Shown here: positions 16,990 to 24,538 of the stretch, piece by piece
Numbering within the stretch: the first letter of the stretch is position 1
Layout: the number at the start of each line of letters is the position of its first letter
Source of the DNA: Gammaproteobacteria bacterium
GTDB lineage: Bacteria > Pseudomonadota > Gammaproteobacteria > Steroidobacterales > JABDKV01
NCBI GenBank assembly: GCA_029862165.1
Contig: JAOTXU010000024.1
Span: forward strand, 1 to 44,156
DNA length: 44,156 nucleotides
Direction: 5' to 3'
The notes under the pieces: model-generated
Told to the model about the DNA's origin: nothing
The model's database searches: none
The model's input: only the letters and a program-made list of their open reading frames with translations
Translations under genes and position numbers: made by a program

Positions 16990-18342
16990 GTGCAGACAGC
17001 CGTCTATCAACTGACAATAAAAAACGACGCCACACGGCGCATAACCACAGCCTGGCTCACGCTGGCACTGGTCTCGCTCGTGGCCGCGGGCATTTACTCG
17101 TTATTGCTGGTGTTGGCGAGAACACCCGGCCTGCAGAAGTTGCTCCCGCTGGTCGAGTTTTTTCGAGTGGCGCTTGTCGTGCACGTTAATTTGTCGATTT
17201 TGATATGGATGCTGTCGATTGCCGCAGTTATGTGGAGTCTGAGTTCCAGCCGCGACCTGCGTCGCTGGGACGGGTTCTCTTTTTTTCTCGCTATGGTCGG
17301 AACCGCGATCGTTATAGTTTCACCCTTCGCCGGTGCCGGCCATCCGTTGTTGAACAACTACGTGCCGGTCCTGCAGCATCCGATATTTTATTTGGGGCTG
17401 GGTTTGTTCACTGCAGGAATTAGCAGTCATTTGTTGCGTTCAACGATTACGCGTCAGGGCATCGGACTCACGCTGGATGGCACCGGCGCCTTGAGAGTAG
17501 GTATTACGCTATCGGCGATTATCACCGGCGTCGCCATTGCTGCCTTTCTTGCCTCATTCGCCGGCATGCCTGCCGATGTTTCCGGACAGGTGTATTTCGA
17601 ATTCCTGTTCTGGGGTGGCGGCCATGTGCTGCAATTCACTCATACGTTACTAATGCTGGTTGCCTGGATCGTTCTGGCTCACGGCAGCGGATGCCGATTC
17701 GTGTTGTCGCCGCGGCTTACCGTAATGTTTCTGATTATTCTGGCGTTGCCGGTCATTACCGTGCCGTTTCTTTATATCGCTCACGATGTCGTATCTTCAG
17801 GTCACAGGCTTGCCTTCACGGAACTGATGAAATACGGCGGATTGTCCTGCTTGCCTCTGGGTCTGGCCGTCTTTGCCAGCATTTGGACAGGCAAAACGCC
17901 AGAAGGCGAGGGCCGCTATCTGCGGGCCGCACTCGAAAGTTCGATTGTGTTGTTTACTGTCGGTGGTGTGCTGGGATTCATGATTTCGGGATTAGACATC
18001 GTTATACCGGCGCATTACCACGGTTCTACGGTCGGTGTGACCATCGCTTATATGGGGCTGACCTATTACCTGCTGCCGATGTTGGGATTCGGGCCGATTC
18101 CGCCGAGGCTGGCGTTGTGGCAACCCTATATCTACGGCGGCGGCCAGTTTATGCATATCATCGGGCTGGCCTGGACCGGTGGCTATGGCGTGCAGCGCAA
18201 AACCGCCGGGACAGCCGAGGCTGTAGATCGGCTCGGTGAAGTTGTCGGCATGGGTCTGATGGGACTGGGTGGACTAATCTCCGTTATTGGCGGACTGTTG
18301 TTTTTGATTGTCGCCTACAAATCAATGCGAGCCACCCGATAG
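16990..18342 (+). CDS. Divergent heme-copper oxidase subunit I homologue with His-Asp in place of the helix-VII His-His pair
   Basis: The 450-aa protein has about 12 membrane helices and the histidine pattern of the heme-copper oxidase/NO reductase superfamily: H65 in helix II, H212 in helix VI (WGGGHVLQFTH), and H342 and H344 in helix X (IPAHYHGSTVG). Two catalytic features differ. Where CuB normally has a His-His pair in helix VII, this protein has H265-D266 (YIAHDVV). The helix-VI His-x3-Tyr tyrosine needed for O2 chemistry in A and B oxidases is absent (F216). Such changes are known from NO reductases and unusual relatives, so NO reduction is a candidate activity. It starts at GTG with GAGGAG 6 bases upstream. 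A 59-aa membrane protein gene follows after 9 bases. It has no adjacent cytochrome c or CuA subunit in the same direction. Confidence 0.85.
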   Translation: MQTAVYQLTIKNDATRRITTAWLTLALVSLVAAGIYSLLLVLARTPGLQKLLPLVEFFRVALVVHVNLSILIWMLSIAAVMWSLSSSRDLRRWDGFSFFLAMVGTAIVIVSPFAGAGHPLLNNYVPVLQHPIFYLGLGLFTAGISSHLLRSTITRQGIGLTLDGTGALRVGITLSAIITGVAIAAFLASFAGMPADVSGQVYFEFLFWGGGHVLQFTHTLLMLVAWIVLAHGSGCRFVLSPRLTVMFLIILALPVITVPFLYIAHDVVSSGHRLAFTELMKYGGLSCLPLGLAVFASIWTGKTPEGEGRYLRAALESSIVLFTVGGVLGFMISGLDIVIPAHYHGSTVGVTIAYMGLTYYLLPMLGFGPIPPRLALWQPYIYGGGQFMHIIGLAWTGGYGVQRKTAGTAEAVDRLGEVVGMGLMGLGGLISVIGGLLFLIVAYKSMRATR

Positions 18343-18351
18343 CGAGAACCG

Positions 18352-18531
18352 ATGGAAATTGTACTTTTCACGCTCAATGCGATCGTCATCTACCTCGTCT
18401 CGGATTGGTTCATCCGTCTTATCGAGCGTCGTCGCGGTGAGATACTGCCGCAAAGACAGGTCGTGTTTTTTGTGATCTTTCTGTTTTTGGCACTGGTATC
18501 ATTTCAGATGCTCCGACGGCTGTTCGCATAG
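18352..18531 (+). CDS. 59-aa protein with two membrane helices, probable partner of the divergent oxidase subunit
   Basis: The protein begins MEIVLFTLNAIVIYLVSDWF, has a basic-acidic cytoplasmic-type loop (RLIERRRGEILPQRQ) and a second helix (VVFFVIFLFLALVSF) with a basic tail. It starts 9 bases after the stop of the 450-aa oxidase homologue, so the two are very likely co-transcribed. Small one- or two-helix subunits are common in heme-copper oxidases (CcoQ, subunit IIa, subunit IV) and this may be an analogue. I do not recognise the family. It ends 11 bases before the convergent hemerythrin gene. Confidence 0.7.
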   Translation: MEIVLFTLNAIVIYLVSDWFIRLIERRRGEILPQRQVVFFVIFLFLALVSFQMLRRLFA

Positions 18532-18542
18532 GCGTCCAGTGC

Positions 18543-18938
18543 TTAAACGTCCAGTTTTTGGTGCAGCCGGGCATCGAAAGTAGCGAAGTGGTTGCTGAAC
18601 CATTCGGATAGCCGGTCCTGAAGTGATTTCAGACCCGACTGCGGATCCGCCATGAATTCATCCATGAGTTCACGGATCTCATTCAGCAGTTTTTCGTGGT
18701 CCTCCTTGTGCGCTGTGTATTCATAATATTGAGCTTCGCGCATCATGCGCTCCTCCAGGGCAAAATGTGCGGCGATATTCGTACAGATTTCGCCCAGACA
18801 GTAATCGATGCTGGCCACATTCACGTGGCCACGCATGCGCTCATAGGTTTCGTTGATCAGCGCAATCATCTCCTTGTGTTCTTGATCTATGGCTGCAACG
18901 CCTACCGAGTACTCATTTTTCCATTCAATCACTGCCAT
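18543..18938 (-). CDS. Bacteriohemerythrin
   Basis: This 131-aa single-domain protein carries a complete non-heme di-iron site: H21 (DQEH), H58 with E62 (HFALE), H77 and H81 (HKEDH), and H117 with D122 (HFATFD). The length and motif order match bacteriohemerythrins, which bind O2 reversibly and in some bacteria deliver O2 to oxidases or bind NO. It lies 5 bases after the stop of the cytochrome b-ferredoxin fusion gene in the same direction and is likely the last gene of that transcript. Its place inside a block with two tyrosine-less oxidase homologues suggests that it handles O2 or NO for these enzymes. That last step is inference. Confidence 0.95.
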   Translation of the reverse strand: MAVIEWKNEYSVGVAAIDQEHKEMIALINETYERMRGHVNVASIDYCLGEICTNIAAHFALEERMMREAQYYEYTAHKEDHEKLLNEIRELMDEFMADPQSGLKSLQDRLSEWFSNHFATFDARLHQKLDV

Positions 18939-18943
18939 GGCAT

Positions 18944-21001
18944 TTACCTGAAAAGAAACATCTTCTGCTCTTGATCGAATTCGATCAAGAGGTGCTGACT
19001 GGGCTCAAACGCAACGCGAGTCTCTTGCTGATAGTCGAAACCGGCTTGTCGATCCGAGTCACGCATGCCGATAAATAGCCGGTGCGGCCCCGCAAGCACC
19101 TGGAATCGCTGATAGACGTTGGATTCCCCGTCCGCCCAGATACCGCTCGGTTGCAGTGTTTCGCTGTATAGCAAGTCACCATCTATCTGAAACTCTACCA
19201 ATATCGGTCGCCGTCCGCGTGGGCAATCTGTCGCCGAACGCATGTTGGGAGGCAATTCCGCCAGTTCCTCAGGCGTAAGCGTGTGGCACGGCTCAAGTCG
19301 TTGCCCGGCGTGGGTAAAACTGAGTGACACGACGGCTTTGTCGGCATCCAGCAGCCGATATTCGGGAGAACTGGCCAGCCAGCCGACCATCAGCGAGAAC
19401 AACCCAAAGCTAAGCGCGAGAGTCGCGACTCTGATCAAAGGACTGGACGGTCTTGCAATCACCGTTTCCCCTTTCTCATCGCCCCAAGGCAGTGTTTGGG
19501 TGAACGCGGCGAGCGCTGCCGCCGGGCTGTCATAGTCCGACCAGGGTCGTTGCCAGCCTAGCGCAATACGCTGCGTGTCGACGCGTTTGCGCAACTGTGG
19601 ATCGCGCTCACGATTCATACGTTGTTCAGTCCATAGTGCACCCAACCGGTACTGGCAATCGCCACCGGCACACCCGGCCATGAACACACCGTCCGCCAGA
19701 TCACGGCTCAGAATGTAGTCGACATACGCCGGTGGCAGATGCGCCATGCAATTGACCTGAACGACACCGCCGGGATCTGTCTCAAGTTGCCGTGCAGTCA
19801 CACCAGTCTCACAGCAAACAGTCAGCACTCTCCGTGCACCGGTGAGCCCCTCTGCAGCGACATGCAATGCATCACGCAGCCGTTCGGCGGACAGATCCGG
19901 CAAATCGATGCCGGGGATCAACGCGCTGCGAGTACGAAACGGCATCGCGGTCGGACAGGAGCCAACACAGATACCACAGCTGACGCACAAATCTGGATCG
20001 ACCACGGCTTCGGCTGCGTAGGCTTTCCCGTCAGTACGTGGCGTCATGATCACTGCTGAAAACGGACAATCATCGACACATCGCTGACATCCGTTGCAAT
20101 TATTCAGATCCACCACCGCTATTGCGCGCGCTTTTGATGGTGGCAGCCACGGGGCTGCGCACAAAAGCAGACTGATGCCCACCAGCAACACCCAGACCCA
20201 ACCGGGGGACCACATCTGGATCAGCGGGTACACCGTGAGGTAATACCAATCCAAGCCGACACTTTGGGGTACCCGGGTCAGGTCTGCCGGTCCCTGGCTC
20301 AGTGCCGGATACACTAGCGACAAGACGAGCATCGCCAGCAGCGTCCCCACGATTAGTGTTCGTGGCGGATTGATAACGGGCCGGTTAATCCGGATCACAT
20401 GCAGCCAGATACCCAGAACCAGAAACAGCGGCAGACCGATGAGATGCAGGAAAGCCATAAGCGTAAAGAATCGATCGCTCAAACTCTCGACGCTAAGAAA
20501 ATTTCTCGCCATAGAGTCTGTGAAGATCGGAATCCCGTCGATCAGTTCCGCAGAGCTCAACGCAACGTATTGAGCCAAGCCGTCCCATACCAGCCAGTAG
20601 CCGGTTACACCTAGCGGTATCAACAACCAAACCAGCGGTACGCCGGTAATCCAGGTGAACCAGCGTTTACTTCTGTAACGATCGTAGAAAAACTCTTTGA
20701 TGATGTGTAGTGCCAGCGTAATGATCGCGCCATCGGATGCATAACGATGCAGACTGCGCATGACGCCACCCAGGTACCATTGCTCATGTGTGAGGTACTC
20801 GACGGATTCGTAGGCGCCGGTCAGGCTGGTACGGAAGAATATGAATACCCAGATGCCGCTGACCAGCACGATCCAGAGAAAGAAGCACGTCAATGAGCCA
20901 AGGTGACGTAGCGGGTTGGCGGTAGATTCAAACGCCGGATTCAGCAGACGCCGCATCGTTTCGAGAACGATCTGACCTGATTTGTATAGAAATCCTTGCA
21001 C
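18944..21001 (-). CDS. Membrane fusion protein: diheme cytochrome b, two [4Fe-4S] ferredoxin clusters and MvhD/FlpD-like domain
   Basis: The 685-aa protein joins several electron-transfer modules. Residues 30-205 are a cytochrome b N-terminal (b6-like) domain with two His pairs for two b hemes, H85/H99 and H186/H201. Residues 215-285 resemble the quinone-site part of cytochrome b/subunit IV, with LDWYYL (250-255) where PEWY is usual. Two [4Fe-4S] motifs follow: C302/305/308/312 and C339/342/345/349. Residues 390-460 match the MvhD/FlpD 'hydrogenase iron-sulfur subunit' fold (VCCETGV, VNCMAHLPP, MAGCAGGDCQYRLG; C396, 397, 418, 444, 449). A last membrane helix (about 522-543) and a beta-rich domain with C572 and C593 end the protein. 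It starts at GTG 21001, 11 bases after the SCO gene. It probably moves electrons between quinone and a soluble carrier; direction and partner are unknown. Confidence 0.88.
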   Translation of the reverse strand: MQGFLYKSGQIVLETMRRLLNPAFESTANPLRHLGSLTCFFLWIVLVSGIWVFIFFRTSLTGAYESVEYLTHEQWYLGGVMRSLHRYASDGAIITLALHIIKEFFYDRYRSKRWFTWITGVPLVWLLIPLGVTGYWLVWDGLAQYVALSSAELIDGIPIFTDSMARNFLSVESLSDRFFTLMAFLHLIGLPLFLVLGIWLHVIRINRPVINPPRTLIVGTLLAMLVLSLVYPALSQGPADLTRVPQSVGLDWYYLTVYPLIQMWSPGWVWVLLVGISLLLCAAPWLPPSKARAIAVVDLNNCNGCQRCVDDCPFSAVIMTPRTDGKAYAAEAVVDPDLCVSCGICVGSCPTAMPFRTRSALIPGIDLPDLSAERLRDALHVAAEGLTGARRVLTVCCETGVTARQLETDPGGVVQVNCMAHLPPAYVDYILSRDLADGVFMAGCAGGDCQYRLGALWTEQRMNRERDPQLRKRVDTQRIALGWQRPWSDYDSPAAALAAFTQTLPWGDEKGETVIARPSSPLIRVATLALSFGLFSLMVGWLASSPEYRLLDADKAVVSLSFTHAGQRLEPCHTLTPEELAELPPNMRSATDCPRGRRPILVEFQIDGDLLYSETLQPSGIWADGESNVYQRFQVLAGPHRLFIGMRDSDRQAGFDYQQETRVAFEPSQHLLIEFDQEQKMFLFR
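18968..18991. repeat. Perfect 24-bp palindrome before the hemerythrin gene
   Basis: CTCTTGATCGAA followed by its exact reverse complement. It lies in the last codons of the cytochrome b fusion gene, about 30 bases before the hemerythrin start. It contains TTGAT and ATCAA half-sites separated by 8 bases; FNR-type sites have 4. It could be an operator for the hemerythrin gene or an RNA hairpin between the two genes. Confidence 0.5.
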
Positions 21002-21012
21002 GATTGCTTAGG

Positions 21013-21840
21013 CTATTGGCGACGTCGTGCGCGGCGTGTTTCGGTCAGCAGGTAGGTACCGACCGTCAGGACAATAATGAGCCCGATAGCGATCTGGATG
21101 AAAAGCGAGTAGTCGATTCGGTAGCGGCCAGTATTTGGGTCGTAAACGGTACAAAAGATCCGGATTCGATCCAGCAGGCCGGATATCGGGTGACCGGCGG
21201 ACTGTGGGCGATTCAGTACCAGCTCTTTGAGCGGTTCGACCAGCCAGGGCAACTCGAAGGCCTCGCCGTAGACCTGTGCGTATACTGTGCTGTCTCGGTC
21301 AATAACCGAAACTTGCACAATGTGGTCGTATCCACGCGGCGACGGAAAATAGATAAACCCCAGGTCGTCGACCAGTTTCTTGATGGTCTCGCCTGAGCCG
21401 CTGAGAAACTGCCAGCCGGGCATGACTACGTCTTGCTCGCGTGCAAACACACGCATGCTTTGGGGTGTGTCATGAGCGCTATCGAAACCTATCGTCGCCA
21501 CTGCGAAGCTATCTTTACCAAGCGTCTTTTTCGCCTTAGCGACTGCTTTGGCGAGATAACGCGTGGTTACCGGGCAGGTGTGATAGCAAGAGGTGTAGAC
21601 CAGGCTAATCAATAGCGGCTTGCCGGCGTAGTCAGTCAATCGAACAGTCTTGCCGTGTCTGTCGGTCAGCCTGTAGTCACCCAGCGGATTGCCTATTGCC
21701 GCCTGTGAGTGCTGTAGCGCCGCATCGCGCTCGTAGCTGCCAGCATCAGTCGGTTCCGGTGATTGTCCGGAAACAATCTGCGGTATCCACACAGACATCA
21801 ACAACGCCACGGGAACAATCGTTGGTGTCCTTGCTGTCAT
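21013..21840 (-). CDS. SCO1/SenC-type copper chaperone with extra C-terminal membrane helix
   Basis: The thioredoxin-fold copper protein shows the SCO metal site C85-x3-C89 (TSCYHTCP) and the later His (H173 in GYDHIVQV). SCO proteins load copper into the CuA centre of oxidase subunit II in the periplasm. The start is ATG 21838-21840, which has GGAG upstream and opens a signal peptide (MTARTPTIVPVALLMS... ending near VSG). A longer frame further upstream runs into the terminator and the oxidase gene and is rejected. Unlike most SCO proteins, which are anchored at the N-terminus, this one ends with a membrane helix (LFIQIAIGLIIVLTVGTYLL) and a basic tail. It lies between the CuA oxidase genes and the cytochrome b fusion. 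Confidence 0.9.
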   Translation of the reverse strand: MTARTPTIVPVALLMSVWIPQIVSGQSPEPTDAGSYERDAALQHSQAAIGNPLGDYRLTDRHGKTVRLTDYAGKPLLISLVYTSCYHTCPVTTRYLAKAVAKAKKTLGKDSFAVATIGFDSAHDTPQSMRVFAREQDVVMPGWQFLSGSGETIKKLVDDLGFIYFPSPRGYDHIVQVSVIDRDSTVYAQVYGEAFELPWLVEPLKELVLNRPQSAGHPISGLLDRIRIFCTVYDPNTGRYRIDYSLFIQIAIGLIIVLTVGTYLLTETRRARRRQ

Positions 21841-21863
21841 TAACAGTGCTCCTGGAGAACCCG

Positions 21864-21904
21864 AAAAAAAGGGCCGGGCAGACGGGTATCCCGCTGCTCG
21901 GCCC
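21864..21904 (-). terminator. Intrinsic terminator after the oxidase subunit II-I genes
   Basis: On the minus strand a GC-rich stem of about 11 bp (GGGCCGAGCAG pairing with CTGCCCGGCCC, one wobble or mismatch) carries an inner CGGG-TAT-CCCG stem and is followed by seven T residues (A-run at 21864-21870 on the plus strand). It starts about 16 bases after the subunit I stop. The SCO gene downstream must therefore use its own promoter or depend on read-through. Confidence 0.8.
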
Positions 21905-21919
21905 CAGTTCTTGTTTGTT

Positions 21920-23632
21920 CTACTGCATGGGCCAGACCGATGCGAGATATTTCCAGTTAACTGCATAGTAGACCACGAAAATGGCCAGGAAAAAGATGGC
22001 AAATACAAAGGTGCCCGGTGCGGCAAAACCCCACTTGCCCAATGCGGCATGACCACCTTCCGGTTCAATTGTCGGCTCTGCCTTAGGCAGGACCGTGGCT
22101 GAGACGCCGTACGGTGACGCGGATGCGACGGGTTTGCCAAAGAACACTGACAGGACGGTAACCAATATGAAAATAGCTCCGCCGACAATGGACAGAATGC
22201 CGCTGATACCCACGAGGCCCATCAGCGTGTACGCGCTGGCCGGATAGTCGAACCCGAGGGCAGAATCAGTGAACGCCATATCCCAGTGCCGTCGAGCGAC
22301 GCCCAGTGTGCCCGCACCCATCATCACGGTCGTGAACACACCCATCCCGATGCCAAACAAATAGGGTTGCCAACTGGCCAGCCAGGGCATTACCAGCTGC
22401 CGGCGGAACAACACGGGGATCAGAAAATACGTTAGGGACATGAACGCCAGCGTCGTGCCGATCACGACCGTCGCGTGGAAATGCCCCGGCACATAGATGG
22501 TGTTGTGGATGATGATATTGATCTGCTCCGTGCCCATTACCACGCCCGATATCCCGCCGAGAAAACCAAAACCGAGCAGCGAGATGAACATGCCGGAAAA
22601 TACCGGGTTACCCCACGGCGCCTTGCGCAGCCACTGGAACAGGCCCTGCGTGAAACCCTTGGCACGCTGTGCCACTTCGATCGAGCCTGGCACGGTTAGG
22701 CCGTGGACCATGCTCGCGAGCACCGCCAGGTACATGGCATAACTGGTGTTAAAAATCTTCCACGTGGAGCTGATACCCGGGTCGACAAGCAAGTGATGGG
22801 CTGAAGCGAGTTGCAGAAACGCGATATAGAGCAAGAAAGCAGTTCGACTGACTTTCTCCGATAATGGTTTGGCGCCAAAAACGATCGCCGCAATGGCGTA
22901 CCACACGGCAACATGAGCAGCCACATTGATTTGCTGCGATGAGTGACCCAGCGCCCACCAGATCAAACGGTACATCACAGGATCGATATGGTCGATCCAG
23001 CCCATTGACCACATGTATGTCGGAATGAGAATGATCGCGCCGCTTGCAATCGTAAATACAGCAATTATGCAGGCAGTTAGCGCCCCAAAAGTAACCAGCG
23101 GGATAGACCCCTTATATGTCTTCTCCTCCTTTGCGATGACCAGTGTGCCCAGAAATACAAAACACCCCAGCAATGCACCGACCGCAAACAGGATCAGCCC
23201 GAGATAAAAATTCGGGTTAGCGGGCATCGGCACGTAGGAGGTCATCATGACCGAGGCGTCGCCCTTGAGGACCGCCGCGTTGTTTACGACGACGCCGATG
23301 ACCATCAGGGCGAAGCCCAGCCAGGCGATTCGGGGAGTCGCCAGTCGGCAGCGCAGCAGCGTTGACGAACAAAAATAGAGTATCGCTATTTCGAAAGAGA
23401 TGATCCAGAAGATCAACATGTTGACGCCGTGTAGCGTCAGCATTTGATAAAAACGATCAGGTGGAAGCAGGTGCACCGCGGGCCAACGCGTGAGCGTCAC
23501 CAGTAGAGCAGTGATGCCACCAAATAGCAAAATGACAATCGCCGTCACGGCCAGGGTCCGCATCAACCGCTCGGCGGGCTTGTGAAACTGTAATCCGGAC
23601 TCCGGACAGATTCTGAATTGTTCAGTATTCAC
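21920..23632 (-). CDS. Heme-copper oxidase/NO reductase subunit I, tyrosine-less (sNOR-like candidate)
   Basis: The 570-aa protein has about 14 membrane helices and all six metal-binding histidines of the superfamily: H68 (helix II), H230 (helix VI), H279-H280 (helix VII), and H384 and H386 (helix X, PGHFH). The helix-VI motif reads GHSSQQINVAAH, so Q234 stands where A- and B-type oxidases have the cross-linked tyrosine. Loss of this tyrosine is typical of NO reductases. It is coupled to a CuA-bearing subunit II by a 4-nt GTGA overlap (23629-23632) and followed by a terminator. A tyrosine-less subunit I with a CuA subunit and an SCO gene recalls the norSY-senC genes described in Nitrosomonas. 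Alternatively it is an unusual B-family oxidase with a tyrosine supplied elsewhere. Start is GTG 23632. Confidence 0.9.
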   Translation of the reverse strand: MNTEQFRICPESGLQFHKPAERLMRTLAVTAIVILLFGGITALLVTLTRWPAVHLLPPDRFYQMLTLHGVNMLIFWIISFEIAILYFCSSTLLRCRLATPRIAWLGFALMVIGVVVNNAAVLKGDASVMMTSYVPMPANPNFYLGLILFAVGALLGCFVFLGTLVIAKEEKTYKGSIPLVTFGALTACIIAVFTIASGAIILIPTYMWSMGWIDHIDPVMYRLIWWALGHSSQQINVAAHVAVWYAIAAIVFGAKPLSEKVSRTAFLLYIAFLQLASAHHLLVDPGISSTWKIFNTSYAMYLAVLASMVHGLTVPGSIEVAQRAKGFTQGLFQWLRKAPWGNPVFSGMFISLLGFGFLGGISGVVMGTEQINIIIHNTIYVPGHFHATVVIGTTLAFMSLTYFLIPVLFRRQLVMPWLASWQPYLFGIGMGVFTTVMMGAGTLGVARRHWDMAFTDSALGFDYPASAYTLMGLVGISGILSIVGGAIFILVTVLSVFFGKPVASASPYGVSATVLPKAEPTIEPEGGHAALGKWGFAAPGTFVFAIFFLAIFVVYYAVNWKYLASVWPMQ

Positions 23633-24180
23633 GATCCACCATCCGTTATATAGATTTTGCCAACCATTGTGTGGTGATTAATCCCGCAATACTCGTTACA
23701 GATAATGGTCTGATCACCCGACGTATCCGGCGTTATCGTCAGGACCATTTCGTAACCGGGAATGATTTGGGTATTGATGTTGACCGGCTGCAGCGAAAAA
23801 CCGTGTTGCCAGTCCATCGATGATATGTGCAGCCTGTATGTCTGACCCTTCTCCAGCTCAAGCAGTGGCCACCACTGCCACAGTCGGCCGATTAAATAAA
23901 CATCACTGCCCGGTGGTGGGTGCACGACCGGTAGCTGCAGATCAGTCTCGGTACGCACCGTGTACTCCGACACCATGGCCTGTGTTTTGGCCATGAAAGC
24001 AGCCGGCGTCGTGCGATATGCTTCGTTGGAGAGGTTTTGTTTTCCGTAGATGTGCCAGAAGGGCATCATGAAAAACATGATCAGCGACCACACAAATGCG
24101 ATGCCGATCCAGGTTCCTTCGACTCGATCCAGCGGTTGTTTCCACCAGATGGTTTCTGCGGGCGGTTGTATCGCGCTCAC
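23629..24180 (-). CDS. Heme-copper oxidase subunit II with complete CuA site
   Basis: The 183-aa protein has one N-terminal membrane helix (about 23-41) and a periplasmic cupredoxin domain. The CuA ligands are all present: H126 (DWQHGF), then C161, E163, C165, H169 and M172 in CNEYCGINHHTM. It has no cytochrome c domain and only one helix, like the short subunit II of B-type (ba3) enzymes. It accepts electrons from a soluble or membrane carrier and passes them to subunit I. I chose GTG 24178-24180, which has AGGGG 5 bases upstream; a longer frame (from 24279) would overlap the preceding small gene and lacks a helix. It overlaps subunit I by 4 nt. Confidence 0.92.
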   Translation of the reverse strand: MSAIQPPAETIWWKQPLDRVEGTWIGIAFVWSLIMFFMMPFWHIYGKQNLSNEAYRTTPAAFMAKTQAMVSEYTVRTETDLQLPVVHPPPGSDVYLIGRLWQWWPLLELEKGQTYRLHISSMDWQHGFSLQPVNINTQIIPGYEMVLTITPDTSGDQTIICNEYCGINHHTMVGKIYITDGGS

Positions 24181-24202
24181 ACTGGTACCCCTTATGTTGT
24201 GG

Positions 24203-24364
24203 TTAGGGAGCGTTCGGAATAGTAATGATCTCCATAATGCCCCATACGATGTAGAACACGGTTGGCACGACGATGCCAATGAGTAGCAGCAAGAACGGAT
24301 TGTCCAGGATTCGCTGCATCACCGGCACGCGTTCGTTATCGTGTGAACTGGATTTTTGGTTCAT
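24203..24364 (-). CDS. 53-aa single-helix oxidase subunit (IIa-like)
   Basis: The protein begins MNQKSSSHDNERVPVMQRIL and continues with one hydrophobic helix (NPFLLLLIGIVVPTVFYIVW) and a short tail. Its stop lies 23 bases before the subunit II start, in the same direction. A single-helix protein directly before subunit II is what ba3-type oxidases have as subunit IIa. The GC-rich codons and tight spacing make it a real gene despite its size. Confidence 0.75.
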   Translation of the reverse strand: MNQKSSSHDNERVPVMQRILDNPFLLLLIGIVVPTVFYIVWGIMEIITIPNAP

Positions 24365-24538
24365 TGATTTCAGTCCGTGTTAAGAGTGAGTGTTGGGCGC
24401 TGAAATGGGTAAAGACCCAATCTGGCGTAGTATAGTCTGGGCGCGGGGAGGACACGACTTCGGATAATACGTAGTTCATGTCTCGACAAGTAGTGCTGGA
24501 ATGGCTCGATGGGGAACGAGACGCCGTCAGGAGACATG

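Noticed and set aside
18968..18991. Canonical FNR site
   Set aside because: The TTGAT and ATCAA arms are separated by 8 bases, whereas FNR sites have 4; kept as a palindrome only.
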